Notes under the pieces: model-generated
Databases searched by the model: none
Told to the model about the DNA's origin: nothing
Seen by the model: the letters and a program-made list of their open reading frames with translations, nothing else
Shown: positions 1 to 8,101 of the stretch, piece by piece
Layout: each line of letters opens with the position of its first letter
How positions within the stretch are numbered: the stretch's first letter is position 1
NCBI GenBank assembly: GCA_029560465.1
Contig: JAKQKX010000006.1
Span: 1-60,471, forward strand
Reading direction: 5' to 3'
Source: Candidatus Omnitrophota bacterium
GTDB lineage: Bacteria > Omnitrophota > Gorgyraeia > Zapsychrales > JANLHA01
Length of the DNA stretch: 60,471 nucleotides
Program-made: the position numbers and the translations under genes

Positions 1-2
1 GC

Positions 3-683
3 GGCGAAGGGCAAGGGGATGGGAGCGGTGCGGGGCAGGGGGCTGGGACGGGTACGGGAGAAGGGGAAGGTTCTGGGCAAGGCGAGGGAGAAGGCTCTGG
101 ACAGGGGCGGGGGTCTGACAGCGCGCAGGAAGGCCAGGGGGTGGACGGGTCGTCGCAAAAAGGTGGCGGGGAAGGTGACGGCGCGCGCGGGCAAGGGGAA
201 GGCGCCGGCGAAGGGGAAGGTGCCGGCGCGAGTGAGCGCGGGAGCGGTTCCGGCGGGCAAGGCGGGGGCAATGACGATGACGCCCGCGGCCGCGGTACGG
301 GGGAGGGGTCGGGTCAACAACCCGGGCCAGAGAAGGCCGCAACGGGCAAACCCACTCCGAAACCGACAACGCCGGCGTATCTCGCGCCGATCAAAGAAAG
401 GACCAAACAATTTGAGGGCCTGATGGATAATAAAAAGGTGAAGGGATTCCGGATCGACAATCTTTATTCGCTGTGGAAGAATTTTTGGGGTAATAAGGAT
501 GACGCGAAAGCGGGGCAGGGGGCAGACACAGGCAGCGGGTCTTCTCAATCTCAGAGTGATGGCGGGAAAAAATCTCATAAACCGGGCGTGCAGGGGATGA
601 AAGATCTTAAAGATATTAAAGAAGAGAACGTCGAAGATAAAAATTTATGGGAGAAGATGATCAAATCTAAAGGGAAGAAATAG
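3..683 (+). CDS. Glycine-alternating low-complexity protein, 5' end outside window
   Basis: The frame is open from base 3, so the gene starts before the window. The visible N-terminal part (about 100 residues) is a low-complexity stretch in which Gly occurs at nearly every second position, alternating with Glu, Gln, Ser, Thr, Ala or Asp. It then becomes a Pro/Thr-rich linker and a charged, Lys-rich C-terminal tail of about 110 residues that includes the segment TPAYLAPIKERTKQFEG. No known domain is recognised. The stop lies 14 bases before the TPR gene, so the two are probably cotranscribed. A neighbouring TPR gene and an extreme linker are reminiscent of BatB/BatC-type aerotolerance operons, but this is only a guess because the upstream part is missing. 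Confidence 0.6.
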   Translation, partial: GEGQGDGSGAGQGAGTGTGEGEGSGQGEGEGSGQGRGSDSAQEGQGVDGSSQKGGGEGDGARGQGEGAGEGEGAGASERGSGSGGQGGGNDDDARGRGTGEGSGQQPGPEKAATGKPTPKPTTPAYLAPIKERTKQFEGLMDNKKVKGFRIDNLYSLWKNFWGNKDDAKAGQGADTGSGSSQSQSDGGKKSHKPGVQGMKDLKDIKEENVEDKNLWEKMIKSKGKK

Positions 684-697
684 GAGGGAGAGAAAAT

Positions 698-1567
698 ATG
701 GTGATGGCGCGTACTCAGGCGGCCGTGGCGGTTTTTCTGATTTTGTCCCAAGGCACTGTCTTCGGCCAGGCGTTGAGGGATTTTTATGAAAGAGGCGAAG
801 CGGAATACAAGCGGGGGAATTACCAGAAAGCGGTTCAGGAATATGAGAAAGCCGTGGAAGTAGATCCGAATTTCGCGCCGGCTTATAACGCGCTGGGCCT
901 CGCTCATCAGGCGATGCAAGACAAGCTGTCCGACGTGCTTTGGTTTTTCAAAGTCGCGGTCGATATTGACCCCCAGTATGCGGACGCTTACCATAATATG
1001 TGCCGGGCCTATTATCAGGCGGGGAAGCATAACGAAGCCGAACAGTCCTGCCGTAAAGCCCTGGAGGTCAATTCCGACATGTTGAGCGCCAAGCTGTCTC
1101 TGGCATGGATTTATCTTGTCGGGAAACAGCAGCCCGCGGACGCTGTGCTTTATTTTAATCAGGTGTTGGGAAAGATTCAGAGCCCCATGATTTATTTCGG
1201 GCTGGGTCTGGCCTACGCGCAGAGCGGAGACCGGCCCCGTGTCTTGGAGGTGATCACGGTTTTGCGCAACCAGGGAGAGAATAATCTGGCCACGCAGTTG
1301 GAAAGATCCATGATGACCCCTATGCCGCCTCAGATGCCGGAGAACTTTTCGCGATTCCCCATTCCGGCCCCGCAGAATTCCAGCCGGCTTATTGAAGCCA
1401 CCCCGAAACCGAAGCCACAAACCACAGAGGATGCCGCCTCTCAGTCAGCGACCATGAAAATACGGTTGCGGGGGACGCTGAACACGGTTCCCGTCCCTGT
1501 TGAAGTAAAAGAGGAAAAAGCCCAAGATCAGGGCGTCAAGCATCCAGGGTCGTTATCCCATCAATAA
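698..1567 (+). CDS. Secreted TPR-repeat protein
   Basis: 289 residues. An N-terminal signal peptide (hydrophobic AAVAVFLILSQGTVFGQA, cleavage near residue 25) is followed by about four tetratricopeptide repeats (residues about 26-200, for example GEAEYKRGNYQKAVQEYEKA) and a Pro-rich, poorly conserved tail. TPR arrays are protein-binding scaffolds, so this is probably a periplasmic or envelope adaptor; the partner is unknown. A strong AGGAGGGAG ribosome site lies 8-15 bases before the ATG, and a second ATG two codons in is equally possible. The 3' end overlaps the convergent STT3 gene by 7 bases. Confidence 0.8.
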   Translation: MVMARTQAAVAVFLILSQGTVFGQALRDFYERGEAEYKRGNYQKAVQEYEKAVEVDPNFAPAYNALGLAHQAMQDKLSDVLWFFKVAVDIDPQYADAYHNMCRAYYQAGKHNEAEQSCRKALEVNSDMLSAKLSLAWIYLVGKQQPADAVLYFNQVLGKIQSPMIYFGLGLAYAQSGDRPRVLEVITVLRNQGENNLATQLERSMMTPMPPQMPENFSRFPIPAPQNSSRLIEATPKPKPQTTEDAASQSATMKIRLRGTLNTVPVPVEVKEEKAQDQGVKHPGSLSHQ

Positions 1568-4110
1568 GAAGCTTGTTGGGGGTCTTGTTTGAGATAGCGT
1601 GCCCAATTGATCTCGAACGTACAGATTTGCGTGCGGCCTGTCAGGTCTTGGGCCCGGTGGAAGGTTTTTATATATTTAAAATCCGCGTCTGGAAAGAAAT
1701 AGAGGCGCATGAGCAAAGACCGGGCGAGGTAATTGTCCATTAGCGCGCACTGCAGTCCTCCGGGGGTGTTGGAGAGGATGAGCGAATAATTAAGGGTCCC
1801 CCGGGGGTTCTCTTTTTCTATGATGTTCCCGTTTTCAACATAATGAATGAACCGGGGCATTCCTTTCCCGTATGTGGGGGAATTGACGACACATTCTTTT
1901 TTGGCTAAGTGGCAGATCACGTTGTCGGTAAAGAGGACCTTGTCCCCGTCCTGGGCCACCGGGCTTAATATCCCGCTGTAGCGGGGATATCCTCCGGCCA
2001 TGTCCCACAGGAAAGCAATGTAATCTTTAGACCCGTAACGTGGAATTTTCTTTAAAAGGGCCTTGTCCTGGTTGATCGCCTCGGCTTTCCGAAAATCCCA
2101 GCGACCGGCGAAACTGATCAAAATATGCGATTGGATCAAATCATTGGTTATCATCAGGTAGCTGGACGCAGGACTGGCATGGGTGAGGTCGAGAAGGCGC
2201 TCCCCGTCTTCGTCCGGGAGCATGTCTTTCAGTAAAATCCCGGCGGCCTCCCGGTCAAGCGCGGTGAGCCGCTTGAGCAGCGCCACCGCTTCCGAGAGCG
2301 GCATGCCTAATTGGAGCAGGTAATCCGTCGCCTCGTTGGCCGAGCCGTTTAACATGCGCAATATGCCGAACGCTTCCTGCTCCGTGCCGCTGAGAAACGC
2401 CTGGGCCAGCCAGAAAGCCTGCGGCTTGTTGATCGTCGCGCCGTCGAACGTGACGCGCCTTTGCGCGATGGCTTTAATGAAATGTCCCGGGGGCCACCAG
2501 GTGTTAATAATACTGTCTTCCGGCGTGTGGTCGCGGATATAGGTCAAGGATTCATCCCAGGTGGCGTTATAAATGGGGTTCAGGAGGGATTCGGTATCTC
2601 GGCAGGCGGACCTCACCGAACCGGCGGCCAAGGCCACAAGCAGAAGAGCGGTGACACTGTTGAGGATGAAAGTCTTCCCGCGGTGGCCTGGAAGCGCTTG
2701 ATCCCATAAGCGGCCCCATATCATGACAGCGCTGTTGAGCCCGTGCGCCGCCAGCAAGACGGCCGGGATCAGGCATAACAGGGCGAAGCGCTGGGCGCCC
2801 ATGGTCATGGGGACGATGAAGGCCAAGAAAATGGGCACTAAAAGAGTATCGGAGGAAAGGTCCTCCTGTTTGCGGGCCAGGCGTCCGACGCTCACGGCCA
2901 CGCCCAGTATCGTGAACGGCCACATCAGAACCCCTCCGGTGAGCCCGATGAGGAACGGGAGGGTCGCCTTTTTGAGTTCCCCCACCGCCAGGTAGAGGTC
3001 GGGCCATAAGGAAAAGGAAGGGTTCCAGAAATCACGAAGGGCTTTTAATCCTTCCTGGAATAAGGTGAAAAATTCCTGCCACCCGAACAACACGCTGACT
3101 CCCGCGAAACTGAAGGTGAACACCGCCGCGTAGAATGACAGGATTCGCCGCGCGATGGTTTTCTCTTTTTTATAAAAGAAGGCATACGCGCTGTCGGCGA
3201 TCCCTCCCACCACGACAAGGCTTCCCATGAAGACCCATCCCTGCCAAAAGAGGGCGTAGAGGCTTAATGCAGATCCGCTGGCGATCGCGATGTTCCCCCA
3301 GGGCTTATGCTGTTGTATTCTTTTAAGGCCCGTCAAAATGAGCGCAAGGATGGTCAAGGGGAATAAAACGCTGTAGGGGTCATTATCATACCATCCATAC
3401 ATGCTGCGTTTGAAAAAGATCGGGGCGCTGATGAGGAAGAAAGCGCATGTCAGGGTGACGAAAAATGGATACCCCCGCAAACGGCATATCCAGAGAAACG
3501 GCAGGACAGTGAGACACATGATGATAAGCGGGGTATAGCTCACTGTATTCATGAGCGGTATCCCCGGGAAAAACCGTGATATGCCGGAATGAACGGCCGC
3601 GCCGATGTAAGGATGCAGGTTGAACGGCTCCCAGTATCCCCGCGGCGCGGTCATTTTGGGGTTGAAATATTTACTTCCCTGGACCCGGCTGCTGACGCTC
3701 CCGGTCTGAAGGATATTTTGGGTTAAGTCGAGGTAGTAAAATGAATCAGACGCCAGCAGATAAAATCTGCCCGGCTCGGGGAGTTTTTTTTGTATATCGG
3801 CGCCTAACTGGGCAATTGTTTTCTGGACCTGTTTTCTTTCCTGTCGCAGCAGCTCGTCAAACTGTTTTTTTATTAATAGGTTTTTTTCAGCAGGGTTCAG
3901 CTGCGGGAAGCCGGCGGACACGGACGCTTCCACGGACTGCTTGAGCTGGTTGATGACCAGTAAGGAGGCCTTTTCCCTGGCTTCATTCGACACGTAGTGA
4001 AGGAGCGGGAACAGCCGCATATGGACGCCGACGGCGCAGACAATAAGCCAGCATACCCAAAAAGCCAGGGTCCGGCTTGGGAGGAACGTTGGGGGTAACG
4101 GATTTTTCAT
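1561..4110 (-). CDS. STT3/AglB/PglB-like oligosaccharyltransferase with variant WWDYG motif
   Basis: 849 residues with about a dozen membrane segments in the first 500 residues and a soluble C-terminal domain, the layout of STT3-family oligosaccharyltransferases (GT-C fold), which move a lipid-linked glycan to Asn of exported proteins. The first acidic motif appears as SDSFYYLDLTQNI (about residue 121). The second appears as YGWYDNDPYSVLFP (about 237), matching the DxD-type metal motif. The WWDYG sequon-binding signature aligns with WWPPGHF (about 540): the WW and G are kept but D and Y are Pro. A predicted-helical insert of about 80 residues lies in the first external loop before the first acidic motif. 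Family assignment is firm; activity and acceptor specificity are not. Confidence 0.8.
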   Translation of the reverse strand: MKNPLPPTFLPSRTLAFWVCWLIVCAVGVHMRLFPLLHYVSNEAREKASLLVINQLKQSVEASVSAGFPQLNPAEKNLLIKKQFDELLRQERKQVQKTIAQLGADIQKKLPEPGRFYLLASDSFYYLDLTQNILQTGSVSSRVQGSKYFNPKMTAPRGYWEPFNLHPYIGAAVHSGISRFFPGIPLMNTVSYTPLIIMCLTVLPFLWICRLRGYPFFVTLTCAFFLISAPIFFKRSMYGWYDNDPYSVLFPLTILALILTGLKRIQQHKPWGNIAIASGSALSLYALFWQGWVFMGSLVVVGGIADSAYAFFYKKEKTIARRILSFYAAVFTFSFAGVSVLFGWQEFFTLFQEGLKALRDFWNPSFSLWPDLYLAVGELKKATLPFLIGLTGGVLMWPFTILGVAVSVGRLARKQEDLSSDTLLVPIFLAFIVPMTMGAQRFALLCLIPAVLLAAHGLNSAVMIWGRLWDQALPGHRGKTFILNSVTALLLVALAAGSVRSACRDTESLLNPIYNATWDESLTYIRDHTPEDSIINTWWPPGHFIKAIAQRRVTFDGATINKPQAFWLAQAFLSGTEQEAFGILRMLNGSANEATDYLLQLGMPLSEAVALLKRLTALDREAAGILLKDMLPDEDGERLLDLTHASPASSYLMITNDLIQSHILISFAGRWDFRKAEAINQDKALLKKIPRYGSKDYIAFLWDMAGGYPRYSGILSPVAQDGDKVLFTDNVICHLAKKECVVNSPTYGKGMPRFIHYVENGNIIEKENPRGTLNYSLILSNTPGGLQCALMDNYLARSLLMRLYFFPDADFKYIKTFHRAQDLTGRTQICTFEINWARYLKQDPQQASY

Positions 4111-4160
4111 GAAATTTTAAACCTTGACCATGATTATATTAGAACGGCCGGGGCATGACA

Positions 4161-4928
4161 TTATTTTTTTGCATTTGTTTCCTTGAGGTATTTTATGAGG
4201 TGACCCAGGATCTGGTTGGCTGGGATGGCAAAACTGGAGTGGTCGGCTCCGGTTTCTTTGGCGGTCATTAATCCGATGAGCCCTCCGTCTGTGTTAAACA
4301 GGGGGCCTCCGCTGTCCCCTTCATAAAGATTAATGGTTGTTTGGAAAAGGTCGTTTTGTGTTTGCCCGTGCCGTGTGGCTGTCCGGTTCCGCCCCAGCCC
4401 GATGATGATCCCCCCGGACACGGTTTGTTTTAAGAGAGGGGAATTCCCGATGGTTAAGACCTGGTCCCCGAGGCGTGTTTGGTCGGAGTCGGCGAGGGGT
4501 ACGGACGTGAGGGGGGCGGGCGTGTGAACGCGCAGAAAGGCCATGTCGAGATTGTGGACAAGGCGGATCACTTCGGCGGGCATTTCCAGTTTGTTGTGCA
4601 GTTGCACCGTGATCCGGTTGGCCCGGTTGACCGTATGGGCGTTGGTCACGATAATCCCTGAGGGATGGATAATCATCCCGGCCCCTGCCCGGCGGTACGA
4701 GGCCTGTTGAACGTTGCGGATGATCCCCACTCGTCCGGAGCGGGGGTCTAGGACAGGCCCTCTGACCGAGGCGCCGACCTGGATGTTTTCCGCGATGATA
4801 GCCACCATCGCCTCTTGGGTGTCCATGATTTCGGACAGGACGGCATGCTGGCCCGGCACCGGGTTGGGACAAGAGAGCCCGAGGCAGAAAACCCCAGCGG
4901 CGGCCGTGATTATTTTGCCTGTTTTCAT
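4161..4928 (-). CDS. Exported trypsin-like serine protease (S1C/HtrA-like, no PDZ)
   Basis: 255 residues. The catalytic triad of the chymotrypsin fold is visible: His98 in TNAHTV, Asp128 in HNLDMAFLRV and Ser206 in GDSGGPLF. The N-terminus is a signal peptide; Cys15 or Cys20 might act as a lipobox cysteine, but the -3 to -1 residues fit poorly. Unlike DegP/HtrA there is no PDZ domain, because the chain ends about 50 residues after the active-site Ser. It probably cleaves proteins in the periplasm. It lies 50 bases upstream of the STT3 gene on the same strand and may be cotranscribed. The 96-base gap to the divergent Yip1-type gene should hold both promoters. Confidence 0.85.
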   Translation of the reverse strand: MKTGKIITAAAGVFCLGLSCPNPVPGQHAVLSEIMDTQEAMVAIIAENIQVGASVRGPVLDPRSGRVGIIRNVQQASYRRAGAGMIIHPSGIIVTNAHTVNRANRITVQLHNKLEMPAEVIRLVHNLDMAFLRVHTPAPLTSVPLADSDQTRLGDQVLTIGNSPLLKQTVSGGIIIGLGRNRTATRHGQTQNDLFQTTINLYEGDSGGPLFNTDGGLIGLMTAKETGADHSSFAIPANQILGHLIKYLKETNAKK

Positions 4929-5024
4929 TAGTATAAGTATATATGAAAACAGAATCCTTGACCAAACTGTAAAATATCATTACATTAATGAAGACAATCA
5001 TTCCAATACATTGCGGGGAGAAAT

Positions 5025-5918
5025 ATGCAAGGCGGCGGAGAGCGGCAGAGTCGGGACACACACACTGTCCCCTGGGATATCCGGGAACGGGTCGGCCTTT
5101 TCCCGGCGTTGGGGAGGACCATAACGATGGTCCTTTTCCAGCCGGACGAATTCTTCCGGAGCGTGCGGGTTTCCGACAATGTCACGTCCCCTCGCAATTT
5201 TTTTATCCTTGTACAATTCATAAATTTTTCTGTCATGGGGGTGATCCATTTTTTGTCTAACCCCGCTACCCCACCGCTGCTTTATCTGATTATGCTGGTT
5301 TTCTTCGTGCCGATCATCATGCTGACACTGCTGTTGGTCAGCGCGGTGATGCATGTCTTTGTGAGGTTGGCCGGTGGGAAAAAGAAGTTTAAAGCCACGT
5401 TTCATGTGATGGCGTACAGCAGCGTGACCGGGCTTTGGCAGGGAGTCCCATGGGCCGGGGGGCTTATCAGTTTGATCTGGGGCATTTATGTTGGGATTAT
5501 CGGGTTAAGAAGAGTGCAGGGCTTGAGCGTGCCGCGGGCGGTGATTGCCTGTGTCATGCCTTCGGTGATGGCCTTGAGCCTTATGTTCGCCTATGTCTGG
5601 GCGCCGAAACATTACCGGGTGAGGGATATTGATAAAAATGACCGGCACATGCAGATGACTTTAAAGGGGATTTCCACGGAATTGGAAAATTATGCTCAAC
5701 AGCATGACGGGCGTTATCCCACGAGCTTGGATCAGGTAAAAAGCAGCCCGCCTCTTTTGGAAGAGAGGTATTGCGGCGTCAACAGAGGGGGATTTCTCGT
5801 TTCCTGCCGGTTCGCGGACGACGGTTATGTCCTGACGGCAACTCCTATAATAATAGAGAAGACCGGAACAACGACCCTGACGGTCCAGACCGGAGGGGTC
5901 AGTAATTTCGGGGATTGA
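5025..5918 (+). CDS. Yip1-like membrane domain fused to a pseudopilin-type C-terminal domain
   Basis: 297 residues. Residues about 20-190 resemble the Yip1 family: about five membrane segments with a conserved-looking FHVMAYSSVTGLWQGVPWAG stretch. The last 100 residues read like the globular domain of type II secretion/pilin GspG proteins, with LKGISTELENYAQQHDGRYP and TSLDQV, the usual helix-then-YPTSLDQL arrangement. A GGGGAG-like ribosome site lies 5 bases before the ATG. The C-terminal domain is placed after the last membrane helix, probably outside the cytoplasm. Role unknown. The fusion is seen directly; both domain names rest on motif resemblance. Confidence 0.65.
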   Translation: MQGGGERQSRDTHTVPWDIRERVGLFPALGRTITMVLFQPDEFFRSVRVSDNVTSPRNFFILVQFINFSVMGVIHFLSNPATPPLLYLIMLVFFVPIIMLTLLLVSAVMHVFVRLAGGKKKFKATFHVMAYSSVTGLWQGVPWAGGLISLIWGIYVGIIGLRRVQGLSVPRAVIACVMPSVMALSLMFAYVWAPKHYRVRDIDKNDRHMQMTLKGISTELENYAQQHDGRYPTSLDQVKSSPPLLEERYCGVNRGGFLVSCRFADDGYVLTATPIIIEKTGTTTLTVQTGGVSNFGD

Positions 5919-6046
5919 AAACCCGCGAGAACGTTCAAAAAATTTATTGCAGAGGATGGATATTTCATTATAATAAAGGAGTTTTACGTCCGGACGTTTG
6001 GCGCGAAAAACTTTGGAACAATAATATAATATAACTTGTTGATCCC

Positions 6047-6120
6047 GGGCCATTAGCTCATCTTGGTAGAGCACCTGACTCTTAATCAGGGGGTGGCAGG
6101 TTCGAGTCCTGCATGGCCCA
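6047..6120 (+). tRNA. tRNA-Lys (anticodon CTT)
   Basis: Full cloverleaf: acceptor GGGCCAT pairs with ATGGCCC (7 bp), D stem GCTC/GAGC, anticodon stem CCTGA/TCAGG with loop CTCTTAA (anticodon CTT, reads AAG), and T arm GCAGG-TTCGAGT-CCTGC. The discriminator base is A and CCA is not encoded. A run of T follows at once and may help termination. Confidence 0.95.
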
Positions 6121-6277
6121 TTTTTTATGTAGTTTTATGGGATTTTAGCCGTAGCCCTCTGCACGCCTATATGAGCAGCCCTTCCCGCGTCAGATCGCCC
6201 CATCACGGAAGCGCATGAAACGGCTTGGCGTTTTTTTAGGAATAATGTTTTCGACGGATGATTAAAGGAGGCCTTTC

Positions 6278-7114
6278 GTGACAACGAAATGCGAGGATAT
6301 CAATGTGTTAAAAACAAAAGCGGTGGCGTACCGGAAAAAGGTCCTGCAGATTATTCATGCGGCCGGATCCGGACACCCCGGCGGTTCGCTTTCAGCGGTC
6401 GAAATTTTTATCGCTTTATATCATTACAAAATGGCCCACCGTCCGGATAACCCGCGATGGGAGGACCGTGACCGGTGCATCGTGTCCAAGGGGCACTGCT
6501 CGCCGGTCACCTATGTGACACTGGCGGACTGCGGGTATTTCCCGGAATCCGAGTTGTTGCGTTTTCGCAAGTTCGGGAGCCCTTTGCAGGGGCATGTCCA
6601 TATCAGGGTTCCCGGGGTTGAATTCAACACCGGTTCTCTGGGGCACGGCCTGTCTGTTGCCAACGGGATCGCCTTGGGCGCGAAAATGTTGAAAAAAAAG
6701 ATAAAGACGTACTGTATCCTCGGTGACGGAGAAATCCAGGAAGGGTCGGTCTGGGAAGCGGCCATGACGGCCGCGCACCATAAACTGGATAATTTATGCG
6801 CGATTGTTGATTATAACAAGGTCCAGGAAAACGGGCGAACCAATGATATTAAGAACCTTGAGCCGTTACCGGCCAAGTGGGCGAGTTTCGGCTGGCAGGT
6901 GGTGGAAGTCGACGGCCATGATTTTCATGACTTGCTGTGCGCGCTTGACCAGTTCGACACTGTATCCGACAAGCCGTATGTGATCCTGGCGCACACGGTC
7001 AAAGGGAAAGGCGTTTCTTTCATGGAAGGGAAATCCCAATGGCACGGGAAGGCGCCTAAAGAAGATCAACTTAAAGCCGCCTTGGCAGAACTGGACGGCA
7101 TTAAAACCAATTAG
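6278..7114 (+). CDS. Transketolase, N-terminal subunit
   Basis: 278 residues forming the thiamine-diphosphate (PP) half of a split transketolase, which moves two-carbon ketol units between sugar phosphates in the non-oxidative pentose phosphate pathway. The SGHPGGSLSA motif, the ThDP/metal motif GDGEIQEGSVWEAA and the later DYNKVQ are all present. The start is GTG with an AAAGGAGG ribosome site 7 bases upstream; no better ATG is available. The gene for the second subunit follows after 29 bases. Confidence 0.93.
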   Translation: MTTKCEDINVLKTKAVAYRKKVLQIIHAAGSGHPGGSLSAVEIFIALYHYKMAHRPDNPRWEDRDRCIVSKGHCSPVTYVTLADCGYFPESELLRFRKFGSPLQGHVHIRVPGVEFNTGSLGHGLSVANGIALGAKMLKKKIKTYCILGDGEIQEGSVWEAAMTAAHHKLDNLCAIVDYNKVQENGRTNDIKNLEPLPAKWASFGWQVVEVDGHDFHDLLCALDQFDTVSDKPYVILAHTVKGKGVSFMEGKSQWHGKAPKEDQLKAALAELDGIKTN

Positions 7115-7143
7115 GGCAACGGCGCTGTGAACAGGAGAGGGCT

Positions 7144-8088
7144 ATGAGCGAGATGATTCCCACCAGAGACGGTTTTGGGAATGAGCTGGTAAAATTGGGA
7201 AAGGAGAATGATAAAATTGTTGTCCTTTCAGGAGATATGGAAGACGCGACCAGGGCGGAGTATTTCCGGGACGCGTTTCCGGACCGTTTTTATAACCTTG
7301 GGATTGCGGAACAGGATGTGGTCGGGACGGCGGCGGGGCTGAGTTCGCTTGGGTTTATCCCGTTCGCCTGTTCTTTCGCGGTTTTTATGACGAACCGCGC
7401 TTATGATATGATCCGGCTGGATATTTGTTATAACAATTCCAATGTCAAAATCGTCTGTTCCCACGCCGGGGTCACGGTCGGAGAGGACGGCGCTTCCGCG
7501 CAGTGTCTTGAAGATTTGGCCATCATGCGCGTTCTCCCGAATATACAAGTCATTTGCCCGGCTGACGCCATTGAGGCTGCGAAAGCGACCCGGGCCATGA
7601 CAGGGATTACCGGCCCGGTTTACATGCGCACGTCCCGGGCGCCGTTCCCGGTGATCACGCGGGAATCTGACCCCTTCGAAATCGGCCGGGCGGTTGTTGT
7701 CAGGCCCGGGGGCGATGTCACCTTGATCGCCTGCGGGCTCATGGTTTATGAATCTTTGCGTGCCGCCGATATCCTCCGGAAGGACGGCATTGAGGCCCGG
7801 GTGGTCAACATGCACACCATTAAACCAATTGATATTGAAGCGATTCAGACGGCCGCACGGGAAACCGGCGCGATTGTCACGGCGGAAGAACATCAGGTGT
7901 CCGGGGGGCTAGGCAGCGCTGTCGCCGAAGTGGCTGCCCGGTTCTGCCCGGTCCCGATCGAGATGATCGGCGTGCCAGACACGTTCGGCGAATCCGGAAC
8001 CCCCCAAGAGCTCCTCATGAAATACCATTTGAGGGACACGGACATCGCCGCTGCGGCCCAAAAGGCCCTTCAAAGAAAAAAGGCGTGA
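7144..8088 (+). CDS. Transketolase, C-terminal subunit
   Basis: 314 residues carrying the pyrimidine-binding and C-terminal domains that complete the split transketolase. The conserved Glu that activates ThDP sits in NLGIAEQDVVGTAAG; the later SHAGVTVGEDGASAQ and YMRTSRAP motifs are typical. It has an AGGAGAGG ribosome site and lies in a likely operon with the N-terminal subunit and the PaaK-like gene 13 bases downstream. Confidence 0.93.
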   Translation: MSEMIPTRDGFGNELVKLGKENDKIVVLSGDMEDATRAEYFRDAFPDRFYNLGIAEQDVVGTAAGLSSLGFIPFACSFAVFMTNRAYDMIRLDICYNNSNVKIVCSHAGVTVGEDGASAQCLEDLAIMRVLPNIQVICPADAIEAAKATRAMTGITGPVYMRTSRAPFPVITRESDPFEIGRAVVVRPGGDVTLIACGLMVYESLRAADILRKDGIEARVVNMHTIKPIDIEAIQTAARETGAIVTAEEHQVSGGLGSAVAEVAARFCPVPIEMIGVPDTFGESGTPQELLMKYHLRDTDIAAAAQKALQRKKA

Positions 8089-8101
8089 ATCCGGAGGTGC
8101 G

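Noticed and set aside
575-1420. Long - strand frame opposite the TPR gene
   Set aside because: Shadow of the TPR gene; Arg/His-rich translation with no domain.
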